From NCBI GenBank assembly GCA_011392765.1, contig WYCW01000004.1, positions 466,538 to 530,537 on the forward strand: a stretch of 64,000 bases of DNA. The letters are read 5' to 3'. Below, in pieces: positions 26,378 to 34,246 of the stretch. Within the stretch, counting starts at the first letter, position 1, and every line of letters starts with the position of its first letter. The position numbers and the translations under genes were made by a program. A model generated the notes under the pieces. It had not been told where the DNA came from. It did not search any database and worked only from the letters and a program-made list of their open reading frames with translations. The stretch is from Candidatus Thiosymbion ectosymbiont of Catanema sp. Cochon2018. Lineage in GTDB: Bacteria; Pseudomonadota; Gammaproteobacteria; Chromatiales; Chromatiaceae.

Positions 26378-27385
26378 TCAGGCCCTCGGATCGCCAACAA
26401 GCAGTGGCGTTGATCGAAGCAGCGGTGGCCGCCGGTGCCTCGACGCAGAAGGCCTGTGAAACCCTGTGAAAACCGATGGGCGTCCTCAGGCAGAGCGCCC
26501 CGAACCGGCAAACAAGTTGCGCGCAGCCGAGCGGGAGCAAATCTTGATGACCTGCAACCGGGAAAAATACCGCAGTCTACCGCCCTCGCAGATCGTCCCG
26601 GCACTGGCCGACGAAGGGATCTCTATCGCCTCCGAGGCGAGCTTCTACCGCGTGTTGAAGCAAGCCGATCAACGCCACCACCGGGGCCAAACGCAGGCCC
26701 CCAAGGCGATCACTAAGCCAACTGGCTACCAGGCCAGTGCCCCGAACCAGGTCTGGAGCTGGGACATCACCTATTTGGCAACCACCATCGTTGGGCTGTT
26801 CTATCGGTTGTACCGGGTGATGGACATCTTCAGCCGCAAGATCGTCGGTTGGGAAATCCATGAGAATGAGACCGCCGAGCACGGATTCGCAAGGCCTGTC
26901 TGGCCGAAGGCATCACCGAGGATGGGTTGGTCCTGCACGCCGACAACGGCTCGCCCATGAAGGGCGCGACCATGCTGGCGACCTTGCAACGGCTGGGGGT
27001 CGTCCCCTCGTTCAGTCGTCCCGCGGTGAGTAACGACAACCCTTACTCGGAAAGCCTATTCGGGACCATGAAGTATACCCCGGCCTTCCCATCCCAACCG
27101 TTCGAGAGCCTGACGGCCGCTCGGGAATGGGTCGATCGCTTCGTGACCTGGTACAACCAGCAGCATCGCCACAGTGCCATCCGAGTCGTAACTCCGGTCC
27201 AACGACATGAAGGAGTGGAACACGCCATTCTCGACCAGCGTAAAACCGTCTACAAAGCGGCACGACAACGTCATCCCGAGCGATGGAGTGGACAGATCAG
27301 AGATTGGTCATCCAGTGGCCCGGTCTGGCTCAACCCAGAACAGCCGACAGCCGTAGCGACCAAAATTAAAGACGAAGCAGCTTAA
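26374..27385 (+). pseudogene. IS3-family transposase OrfB, broken
   Basis: rve-type integrase core. The start (IRPSDRQQAVALIEAA) runs into a stop after KACETL near 26467 where part of the linker seems deleted. The frame resumes at KTDGRPQAERPEP and continues through QVWSWDITYL (first catalytic Asp) and MDIFSRKIVGWEI, then shifts near 26885. The last part has LHADNGSPMKG (second Asp), NDNPYSESLFGTMKY (catalytic Glu) and the WYNQQHRHSAI block. Two lesions make it inactive. Confidence 0.85.
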
Positions 27386-27417
27386 AAACACGACAACTAT
27401 CTTGACAAACGTCGCCA

Positions 27418-27445
27418 ATAAGTGGCGCAGGGACGCGCCGCTTAT
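27418..27445. repeat. 28-bp palindrome of the cassette-5' element
   Basis: ATAAGTGGCGC-AGGGAC-GCGCCGCTTAT, the palindrome that in intact copies is joined to the element at 25629-25799. Here it is separated by the IS3 insertion and joins an attC directly. Confidence 0.8.
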
Positions 27446-27543
27446 CGGCTTGGCTCAAGCGCCCAATGCCGCGCGGCACTGAGTTTGAAAGTTGCTGAGG
27501 AGCCGGACCGCGGCATTGGGTCGCTTGCAGCCAAATGTTAGGC
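27441..27543. repeat. attC site, 104-bp common type
   Basis: Same body as 23443-23546 (GCGCCCAATGCCGCG/CGCGGCATTGGGTCGC) and right box GTTAGGC. The left box is the CTTATCG edge of the palindrome. Confidence 0.85.
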
Positions 27544-27759
27544 GAATGAGCTGTGAAAAACGACCCTTCAATTGGGCCTGGCCCCTTTTCCCAAGCGCAG
27601 ATTAGCATGATTCTCTCCTTTTAAATCACAGAAAACGTGGTCTGCCCCCATTTTCCGAATGGATTGCGGATGAGCATAATGCCCTTCTTATTGACTGACG
27701 CCGAGAGCGGATTTTGTGGGGATACCTCAGGGTCTGTCCCCGTTTCCTCTTTATTTCTT
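27544..27759. other. gene-free cassette end
   Basis: Begins with the conserved block GCGAATGAGCTGTGAAAAAC and GGGCCTGGCCCCTTTTCCC, which follows most common-type attC sites here, then AGAAAACGTGGTCTGCCCCC, also seen near 56563. No gene is seen. Confidence 0.5.
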
Positions 27760-28689
27760 TTATTTTAATGAGTTGACTGATATCTCATATAAATAATCCT
27801 CGTTACGTTTTATTCCTTCAACAGTTAACTTGTTACAAACTGTGCAGGAAGCTTTTTGAATACCAAAAAAATTATCATTAATAAATAATTTTGCAATGTT
27901 ATTTGCGTCTATGGTAACCTTGACATCATTTGGCGCATCTCCACCTTGCCATCCAGCCTCCCTATACCCTCTTGTATAATCGCCGAATGTTATTTGGCTG
28001 TTTTGAAATTTTACTGACAAGATTTCGCTGTTGTCATTCCAAAGCGTAATTTTGTTAGCGAATCCGCCTAAATCTAAATTTACTTTAAATTCAACGGCTT
28101 TACTTATTGAAAATCCTTTTAAAACAAAAGTGGTAGGTTTGCTAAAAGCGCTAGTTAATGCAATCCCCCTACTGTTTTCTACAATCATATTTCCTTCGCC
28201 GAAATCCGCTAAGATATCAGCCACTTTATATTTATTAGAAGCAAAATACCCTGCATTCGCTCTTAACTCAATCGTAGATGACGTATCATATATGTCATTT
28301 AGCGCAATTTTATCTTTCAGCACATCCAGTACTTTCAGTTTGCAATCCATGTTTGTTGCAAGTATTTCGGCGAGGTCTTGGTGTATCACTCCGTTCCATT
28401 GATTTTTTTGATATTGAGCTGCGCCTTGTATGCCAAGACTTGCTATCTTCTTTAGTAATTCGTCTAGCTCTGCTTTTGCTTCTCCTGTTAATTCTATGGC
28501 CTCCCTAGATCCACTAAGAGGTATATTGCTACAAAGACGATCGGAAAAATCTGCTATTATATTTAGAGCTTCTTTTTGTTTTTCCAACTCGTTAGAATAC
28601 GCGATCTTTGAAATAATCGCCAAAAAAAGAAGAAAGATAATATTCTTTCGTGAAAACGTAAAATTAGGCAAAATCATTAATCTCTCCAA
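27760..28689 (-). CDS. exported protein of unknown function
   Basis: 309 residues. N-terminus FTFSRKNIIFLLFLAIISKIAYSNE fits a Sec signal peptide. The mature part has a helical N-terminal half and a beta-rich C-terminal half (VEFKVNLDLGGFANKITLW, VKVTIDANNIAKLFIND) that could be a carbohydrate-binding-like sandwich. One CTVC motif could form a disulfide or bind metal. AT-rich and a typical cassette gene in - orientation, with an attC about 220 bases downstream. No family is recognised. Confidence 0.6.
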   Translation of the reverse strand: MERLMILPNFTFSRKNIIFLLFLAIISKIAYSNELEKQKEALNIIADFSDRLCSNIPLSGSREAIELTGEAKAELDELLKKIASLGIQGAAQYQKNQWNGVIHQDLAEILATNMDCKLKVLDVLKDKIALNDIYDTSSTIELRANAGYFASNKYKVADILADFGEGNMIVENSRGIALTSAFSKPTTFVLKGFSISKAVEFKVNLDLGGFANKITLWNDNSEILSVKFQNSQITFGDYTRGYREAGWQGGDAPNDVKVTIDANNIAKLFINDNFFGIQKASCTVCNKLTVEGIKRNEDYLYEISVNSLK

Positions 28690-28714
28690 ATATTTTTGTC
28701 AGGTATAGCTGTAA

Positions 28715-28809
28715 GCCTAACGTCACCCATAAGCCGTGCCATACTGCGCTGCGATAATGCTTCAGAACTCGATGCGCAGTATGGTGTCGGCTTGATGGGC
28801 GTGTTAGGC
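28715..28809. repeat. attC site
   Basis: GCCTAAC...GTTAGGC; pairs CACCCATAAGCCG/CGGCTTGATGGGCG and CCATACTGCGC/GCGCAGTATGG around a 30-base loop. 95 bp. Confidence 0.93.
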
Positions 28810-28866
28810 GATTTTTTCATTGCCAGAAAACTAAAAATGAGCCTGGCCCCTTTTCTTTTTTTGGGG

Positions 28867-29724
28867 CTAGCTAAAGCTTTCAATTTTCTCTTTGCACAGA
28901 TTTTTGGTTAGCTCTTTCAATTGACTTACGCGCCCAGCCAGCCATTCCAATTGCTCATTTGTAATTGAGTAGCTGGGTTTATAGCGAGCGTCTACGTAAG
29001 CCTTACGCAATAACTTGAAAAGTTCTTTTTCTTCTTCAGCAGCTTTGGGGAACACTGACAAGAAGCGAGGATCAATACTGGCGATACGTTGGCCTAATTT
29101 TCCAATATCGTGCGTGTTTGGCTTGTAACGGGTAAAAACCAGCAATATTGCACCATAAAGCCTTTCTACCATTTGATGTAGATTGAACGCAGCCTCATTA
29201 TAATCTTCCTCACTGATACAGAAGTTGTATATTTTTTCGAGCCTACGCGCTTTTCCATACCAATATTCAAAGTCAGCCTCAGCCAACTTCCTTCTTTCTG
29301 AAATGGGTATCTCAATAGGCTCTGCGAGCTCAAATTTCCCTGAGTCATGCAAAAGAATACCTTCTCGCACAATATCAATATAAAAATACTGGCTTTTCCG
29401 TAAGCGACGATTTACAAACTGGATATCTTCGGCAATTAGGCTGATTGGAGTTCGGTGGATAGTTTTGATCAAACGTTGAGCAAGTTGATTGTTTTGCTCA
29501 ATTTTGCTGGCTTGGCGAGGTGTTTCAGTAATAACCAAAAGATCAAAATCACTTTGATAGTGGTAAAGGAGGGTTTCCGGGTCAAGGTCTTCTACCCAGT
29601 CACCACGGGCATAACTCCCAAACAATATAAGCATATCGAGATCAATTTCTTCTTGAATTATCTCGATAGCCTTTTGTAGTTCCTGCTGTTTTTGTTCAGG
29701 AAGATGTTCAAGGGAGGTTTTCAT
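28867..29724 (-). CDS. nucleotidyltransferase-HEPN fusion protein
   Basis: 285 residues. N-terminal minimal nucleotidyltransferase: LILFGSYARGDW and SDFDLLVIT (GSx10-type motif with catalytic Asp pair). C-terminal HEPN domain from about residue 160: AAFNLHQMVERLYGAILLVF, YKPNTHDIGKL, LLRKAYVDARYKPSY. In two-gene MNT/HEPN modules the HEPN part is an RNase toxin silenced by AMP transfer; here both are in one chain. It is a cassette gene with attC 58 bases downstream. A diverged relative is at 46783 and a deleted one at 59503. Confidence 0.8.
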   Translation of the reverse strand: MKTSLEHLPEQKQQELQKAIEIIQEEIDLDMLILFGSYARGDWVEDLDPETLLYHYQSDFDLLVITETPRQASKIEQNNQLAQRLIKTIHRTPISLIAEDIQFVNRRLRKSQYFYIDIVREGILLHDSGKFELAEPIEIPISERRKLAEADFEYWYGKARRLEKIYNFCISEEDYNEAAFNLHQMVERLYGAILLVFTRYKPNTHDIGKLGQRIASIDPRFLSVFPKAAEEEKELFKLLRKAYVDARYKPSYSITNEQLEWLAGRVSQLKELTKNLCKEKIESFS

Positions 29725-29793
29725 TCTCTTATGATAATCCCTTCATCTCTCCAATGCGTGGTTGAAGTACAAGTTAGCCGACGTGCGTAGAAC

Positions 29794-29869
29794 GCCTAAC
29801 GCCGTAAATAACCGGACGCAAATGCAGCGCAGCGGAATTTGCGGTCCGAGTTAATTTGCTTTGTTAGGC
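29794..29869. repeat. attC site
   Basis: GCCTAAC...GTTAGGC; body nearly identical to 24712-24787 (GTAAATAACCGGACGCAAAT/ATTTGCGGTCCGAGTTAATTT). Confidence 0.92.
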
Positions 29870-29957
29870 TTTTCATTCTGTAGCCCACTATCCGATACAT
29901 AATTTGGCCATGATTCCGGAGTCTTGCGATCAACGCAGTATAGTTGCTTCCAGGACG
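29851..29957 (-). pseudogene. C-terminal end of the HEPN gene whose start is at 48933
   Basis: Reads CGTCCTGGAAGCAACTATAC onward on the - strand and, joined after base 49533, continues the frame as TSWKQLYCVDRKTPESWPNY to a TAA inside the attC. The two pieces total 708 bases, exactly 236 codons. The IS at 29961 separates them; its TAA flank (29958-29960) pairs with the TTA at 49531-49533 as one target duplication. Confidence 0.8.
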
Positions 29958-29960
29958 TAA

Positions 29961-31380
29961 GTAACGATTCAAAAACAAGTAATACATTTTATTACGAAAG
30001 TCCATTCGCATCGACGACGTAGTTCCATTTCCCGAGAACAGGGTCATGGCGAATGAATTTGTCTTTAATCTGGTGGAATGTCGCAGAGCATTTTCGTCCC
30101 AACTCGTAGACGGTATCGAGCAGGCGTGCCTTGACCGTGAGCCCGGTTTGGGTGCGGGTGCGCTGTACCGCTTCCAGGGCAGTTCGGGGCGAATCGAGGA
30201 TGCTACCGCTGAAGCTGCGCTCGACATGACAGAACAAGCGGTGCTCGATCGGATGCCACTTGGAGGTATACGGCGGGTAGTGGGCTACCCGCAGACGCAG
30301 CCCCAACCGACGGCTCAGGGCCACCAAGTCTTCCTGGAAGCGCAGCGAACGTGCCGCGTTGGCACCGCCGGCATCGAAGGTCAAGAGAATTTCCGGCGCC
30401 TGTGGATAACGCTCGGCACGATCTTCCTGCCACGCCAAGGCGATGGCATCGCAGACGAAGGCGCTGGTCTCGCGGGAGGTGCCCAAGGTGATGAAGCCAA
30501 CGTTGTCGTGGTAGTCATACACCCCGTGAGGGACCAAAACACCGGTGGTAAGGTGGCGGTAATCGTGGTCATAAACGAACTGGACATCGGTGCTGTAACA
30601 GGATCCGCGATGATGCCGGTGGCCCAGCAACTCCTTCTTCTTGGTATCGACACACAGCACGGGGATGCCACGCGCATGGGCCTGGCGGCGCAAGGTGTCG
30701 ATCAAGCGGAATTGTTGGTCACGCTCGTGCGGATCGACATCGCCGGTGATCAGTTCCTTGCGCAGGGAACGACGCCGATAGCCGGCCCCCGCCAAGAGCT
30801 TGGCGGCGGTGTTGTGGCTGACCTGGTAGCCACGCTCAATCAGCCGCTGTGCGAATTGCACCGGTTTCAGCTCCGTCCAGCGCACGGTTTCATCGGTGGG
30901 GCTGCCGGCGCTATGGGCTTCGAGAACTTCTTCTACGGTCTCCTCCAGCCCCGGTTGGCGTTGGGTTATCTGGCGACGACCGCCGCCGGGACGGCGGATG
31001 CGCTTCGCATCGCCACTGGGACGCTGCGGGGGCTAGTGATCGTCGTTGCCCATGGCCGCCAGCTCGCGGATTCCCGTATAGATGGTTCGCCGGCTCATCC
31101 CCAACACCCGCGCCACATAGGCGATGCCGCCAAAACCGATCTTCAGCGCCTCGAGTGCAGCATAGCGGCGTCGGTGGTCTTCCGGCAGCGAACGGCAATA
31201 CAACCGCATGAAGTCTTCGTGATCTGGCTCGTAACCGCGAAACTCGTTCATAACGTTACCTGTGCCCTGGACTGCAACGTAGACCCATCCTCCCATGAGG
31301 ACCATGTATTCTCAAGTAGCTACCCACATTTTCATTCGCTTCACATAAAACTATATGATTCACTTTTAGTGAACCGTTAC
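29961..31380 (-). mobile_element. ISAzo13-family insertion sequence, copy 1 (complete)
   Basis: 1420 bp. Left end on + GTAACGATTCAAAAACAAGT; right end, reversed, GTAACGGTTCACTAAAAGTG: an imperfect terminal inverted repeat. Flanked on both sides by TTA/TAA. The transposase lies on -. A second, inverted, 3'-truncated copy is at 49534-50826 and the shared parts are essentially identical. Confidence 0.9.
29992..31251 (-). CDS. ISAzo13-family transposase (two frames)
   Basis: First frame from ATG 31251 (NEFRGYEPDHEDFMRLYCRS) to a TAG near 31033, with the HTH-like segment GFGGIAYVARVLGMSRRTIY. The remainder is one frame back, without a good start, and carries SHNTAAKLLAGAGYRRRSL, VDTKKKELLGHRHHRGS, PHGVYDYHDNVGF, LLTFDAGGANAARS and PPYTSKWHPIEHRLF, the DDE-type blocks of this family, ending GKWNYVVDA. 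Both copies of the IS share the frame change near 31030, so it may be programmed frameshifting or an old mutation. Confidence 0.85.
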
Positions 31381-31394
31381 TAAAAAGAAGAAAC

Positions 31395-31540
31395 CTGAAC
31401 TCAACCACTACCAGCTGAAGCTGGTAGGTTGGGCCACTAAAGTGGTCCTCGGCGGACTAAACCGCCGACTGAAGATAATCCATCTGAAGATGGAGGTTTG
31501 CACCTCGATCCGCCTACGGCGGACTGAAGTTTTTGGGGAC
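31395..31540. repeat. run of five short hairpins
   Basis: In order: CTACCAGCTGAAGCTGGTAG, GGCCACTAAAGTGGTCC, CGGCGGACTAAACCGCCG, CCATCTGAAGATGG, CCGCCTACGGCGG. All are perfect or nearly so, spaced by 5-25 bases. No ORF. Such runs occur at ends of IS200/IS605-like elements and in structured RNAs; no transposase is present here. Confidence 0.55.
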
Positions 31541-31590
31541 AATCAACGCATCCTTGAAAATCCATCCGGCATTAAAATAGGAGATCGCTG

Positions 31591-32199
31591 ATGCAAGCAA
31601 GTATTATTTTAGATGATCAACTGGTCAAAGAAGCTTTTATTCTAAGTGGAATCAAACTCAACGAGCCCCACCGCTACGCATCCTTTTATCACTGCAGCAC
31701 CCAATCCAAATCGCTGCCGAAGATCTTCGAGTTCATGCGGGAGGCGGTCTTACCGACCCTCAAGGATATTCGTTTGGTGGATGCGCGACAGCGGTTCCTG
31801 GTCGATGACGACGCGTTTCCCGACTCGCGCGATCTGACGGATTATGGCGAGGGCCTGCAACGGATCTTCTTTATCTCCCTCCTGTTCGCGTCGGCGGCCA
31901 ATGGCGTGGTCCTGATCGACGAGTTCGAGAATGCCATCCATACGGAGTTGATCGGTCGTTTTGCGGGGTTCATCCATAAGTTAGCGGAGATATTCAATGT
32001 GCAGGTCTTCCTGACCAGCCACAGCAAGGAGTGCATCGATGCTTTCATTAAGAACGTACCGAAGGAGAAAGTGAACGATTTCTCCTTCTGCGCCCTGGTT
32101 CCGTCCGCGGATGGAATCATTTCCGCGCGGGAGTTTACCGGCGGTGAGTTCTGGAGGTTGCTCAAGGCCGGGAATGTCGATCTGAGGAAGGCGCGGTGA
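31591..32199 (+). CDS. chimeric ORF: VapB-like N-terminus joined to an AAA ATPase C-terminus
   Basis: The first 22 residues (MQASIILDDQLVKEAFILSG) match the N-terminus of VapB-type antitoxins. From about residue 24 the sequence is the C-terminal half of an OLD/AAA_21-type ATPase: EPHRYASFYHCSTQSKSLPK, GEGLQRIFFISLLFA, Walker B GVVLIDEFENAIH and VFLTSHSKECIDAF. Walker A and the N-terminal half are missing. An in-frame deletion near 31660 probably joined two genes; AGGAGA precedes the ATG, so the hybrid may be translated. It overlaps the TOPRIM gene by four bases, as expected for the original ATPase-TOPRIM operon. Confidence 0.75.
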   Translation: MQASIILDDQLVKEAFILSGIKLNEPHRYASFYHCSTQSKSLPKIFEFMREAVLPTLKDIRLVDARQRFLVDDDAFPDSRDLTDYGEGLQRIFFISLLFASAANGVVLIDEFENAIHTELIGRFAGFIHKLAEIFNVQVFLTSHSKECIDAFIKNVPKEKVNDFSFCALVPSADGIISAREFTGGEFWRLLKAGNVDLRKAR

Positions 32200-33068
32200 T
32201 GCAGAAAGTCAGGGCCCTCTTGGTCTTTTGCGAAGGTTCACACGATGTAGCCTTTGTATGCCGTGTACTCGAACATGGCCTGGACTTTGCCAAGAAGACT
32301 TGGAGATTCAGTAAGCTTCCCGCGCCCTTGAACAGTCTTTTCAAGACGAACTTTGAAAACCACGCCGCTCGGGATCTCAGGCTCGACATGACCCATAAAG
32401 TTTTTCTGCCGGATCGTGTGTTGCAGTGCGAGGATGTCGTTGCACTGATCTTCAACTCGGGTGGCAAGAACAACAAACAGCCGATTGTCGATTTCCTATC
32501 GGATTTTCTGCCACTTTTTGAGCAGGCCGCTGTCTTTCCCGGCCAAACGGATGCGGTCGTGACGCAGGCCCGGTTCTTGTTTCTCTACGACGCGGATGCC
32601 AAGGGCGTCGAAAAGATCCGCAAGGATGTGAAGGCGGCTTTCAGTTCGATCGATGGTAAACCCTGGCTCGCCGATGATTGGCGGATCGATACCAATGATC
32701 CCGCGGGTGCGATGGCAGCGAATAAGGCACTCTACGTCTGGAATGGGAAAGGTGGACAGGGGACGCTTGAAGATATTCTGATGCCGGTGTTGCGCGCGTC
32801 GGAGCCGGAGTTGGCGAACGATGCCGAGCGGTGCATCGAAGCCCTGTTCGATTGGGAAACCGAGCATGAGAATTCAGTGCATTCCGTCGCGGAGCAGGCA
32901 AGACAACAGAAAGCGGCCATCACGCTGGCAGGCCAGCGGGAAAAACCGGGGATGTCGATGAGTGTCATCCTGGGTCAAACTCAGGTGTTGCAAGACAATG
33001 TCCTGGTGGCAGACATACGAGTTGCGTCTTTCGCTCGCTACCTTGCGTCCTTTATCGGTTTCGCCTGA
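32196..33068 (+). CDS. TOPRIM-domain protein (DUF3226-like), partner of the ATPase
   Basis: 290 residues. N-terminal LLVFCEGSHDVAFVCRVLEH is the TOPRIM Glu strand (E-G-x-x-D), and FLFLYDADAKGVEKIRKD gives the D-x-D strand. Starts at GTG 32196 or ATG 32199, overlapping the ATPase stop. Operons of an OLD/AAA ATPase with a free TOPRIM protein resemble PARIS (AriA-AriB) and OLD-type anti-phage systems; here the ATPase is truncated, so the system is probably inactive. Assignment to PARIS itself is not supported by visible DUF4435 features. Confidence 0.65.
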   Translation: MMQKVRALLVFCEGSHDVAFVCRVLEHGLDFAKKTWRFSKLPAPLNSLFKTNFENHAARDLRLDMTHKVFLPDRVLQCEDVVALIFNSGGKNNKQPIVDFLSDFLPLFEQAAVFPGQTDAVVTQARFLFLYDADAKGVEKIRKDVKAAFSSIDGKPWLADDWRIDTNDPAGAMAANKALYVWNGKGGQGTLEDILMPVLRASEPELANDAERCIEALFDWETEHENSVHSVAEQARQQKAAITLAGQREKPGMSMSVILGQTQVLQDNVLVADIRVASFARYLASFIGFA

Positions 33069-33292
33069 AATTGCAGGTACGGAGTCGATGGGATAAGTCG
33101 GTTTGCCACTCCCGGACGACGACGGGTTCCGGGGTCCCACCCGGAACGACGGTAAAATGGAAGCCCATCATTCCGGCAGGGATTGCCGGAATCTGCCGGG
33201 GCCAGGGATGGTTAGCTGTGGGAACGCTCGCAACATCAATCGAAACCAGGTATGGGTACCTCACTTCACCTTAGTATGGAGACTCGACCCAA

Positions 33293-34099
33293 ATGTCAAG
33301 TAAACAGCAATATCGCACCGATGGTCCCTTCCGCGCGGACCAGCTGCGTGACGGCGATCCTTACGAGCTCGACAATGGTCATCCCATCGAGTGTCTGCCC
33401 AGCGGCGGGCGGCACGCCAAGGCAAATATGAGCGGGGGGTTGGCACTGGACACGGATCCGGACGTGGAAGCGGTCGGCTTCGATGCCGGATTCACGCCGG
33501 ACGAGCAAAACCTACGCGCCCCCGATATTGCCGTGGGCAATGTCCCGGACGCGCCGGGTTGGGTATCCGGGGCGCCGCCGTTGGCGGTCGAGTATGCCGA
33601 CGTCGGTCAGGACGAGCGGGACCTGCAAAAAAAGATTCGCACCCTGCTCGGGGCGGGGACGCGCTACGTGTGGGTGGTGCGCCTGACCGGACCGCGCCGG
33701 GTCGAGGTGTACCAGCCGCACGCTTCCCACTACTCGGCATATCCCGGACAACAGTTGGAAGCCCTCGGAATCCTCGCCAACCCGGTGCCGGTGGAGGCCC
33801 TGTACGACCCGGACGCAGCCCGAGAGGTGGCCCTGCGCAACCTGCTACAGCGTCGCGGATACGCGGACCTCGAAGCCGTGCAAAAAGAAGGAAGGGAAGA
33901 AGGGAGGGAAGAAGGCCGGAAAACGGGTCAGCTGGCATTGGTTCTGCACCAGCTCCAACGTGCGATTGGGCAGATCCCGGAAAGTGATAGCCAACGGATT
34001 CGCCGGCTCGATGGTGACGGGTTGGTCGCGCTGGCGGAGGCCCTGTTGGATTTCCGCGCCAAGAGCGACTTGACCGCTTGGCTGGAACGCCATGTCTAG
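33293..34099 (+). CDS. Uma2-family endonuclease-like protein with DUF4351-type tail
   Basis: 268 residues. PD-(D/E)XK fold of the Uma2/DUF820 type: RAPDIAVGN (Asp), PPLAVEYADVGQDERDLQKK (E-x-x and Lys helix), GTRYVWVVRL, and VEVYQPH. After a basic Glu/Gly/Arg spacer (EGREEGREEGRKTGQ) the C-terminus LNRRL-like RIRRLDGDGLVALAEALLDF is DUF4351-like, as in the gene at 6154. In the second motif the usual E-V-x-S is EYADV, so activity is uncertain. ATG 33293 follows 224 gene-free bases. Confidence 0.75.
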   Translation: MSSKQQYRTDGPFRADQLRDGDPYELDNGHPIECLPSGGRHAKANMSGGLALDTDPDVEAVGFDAGFTPDEQNLRAPDIAVGNVPDAPGWVSGAPPLAVEYADVGQDERDLQKKIRTLLGAGTRYVWVVRLTGPRRVEVYQPHASHYSAYPGQQLEALGILANPVPVEALYDPDAAREVALRNLLQRRGYADLEAVQKEGREEGREEGRKTGQLALVLHQLQRAIGQIPESDSQRIRRLDGDGLVALAEALLDFRAKSDLTAWLERHV

Positions 34100-34146
34100 T
34101 GCTCGCTTCAAAGGAAGACCAGCGACCCTTGACTAGCGGCAGTTTT

Positions 34147-34226
34147 CGAACCGTAAATGAACGCAAAAAATGCAAATTCGGAACCGATCCAATTTGCGTC
34201 CATTTGCGTCTATTTGCGGCAAAAAA
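34147..34226. repeat. dispersed TTTGCGTCNATTTGCG-type inverted repeat
   Basis: AAATGAACGCAAAAAATGCAAAT on the left mirrors AATTTGCGTCCATTTGCGTC on the right, 20 bases before the RND permease gene. Related copies: 7180-7204 before dxr, 9824-9848, 10066-10095, 38299-38371 before hicB, 53226-53262. They lie between genes, often just upstream of a start. Confidence 0.6.
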
Positions 34227-34246
34227 ATGTCAACAGGACCTGACCC

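Larger units (their letters stand above)
25808..27407 (+). mobile_element. IS3-family insertion sequence
   Basis: 1600 bp with terminal inverted repeats TGTCAGGATAGATGTCG and (right end, reversed) TGTCAAGATAGTTGTCG. It sits between copy B of the cassette-5' element and that element's palindrome (27418-27445), with short foreign bases on each side, so it has split a repeat that is contiguous elsewhere. The transposase second frame is damaged. Confidence 0.85.

Noticed and set aside
30046..31383. Long + strand open frame (445 codons) over the ISAzo13 element, repeated at 49531-50766 on -
   Set aside because: It is the antisense of the transposase; the sense frames carry clear DDE-family motifs and the antisense product is low-complexity.
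31591..33068. Calling the ATPase-TOPRIM pair PARIS
   Set aside because: The ATPase is truncated and the TOPRIM protein does not visibly match DUF4435; only a general similarity of layout can be claimed.
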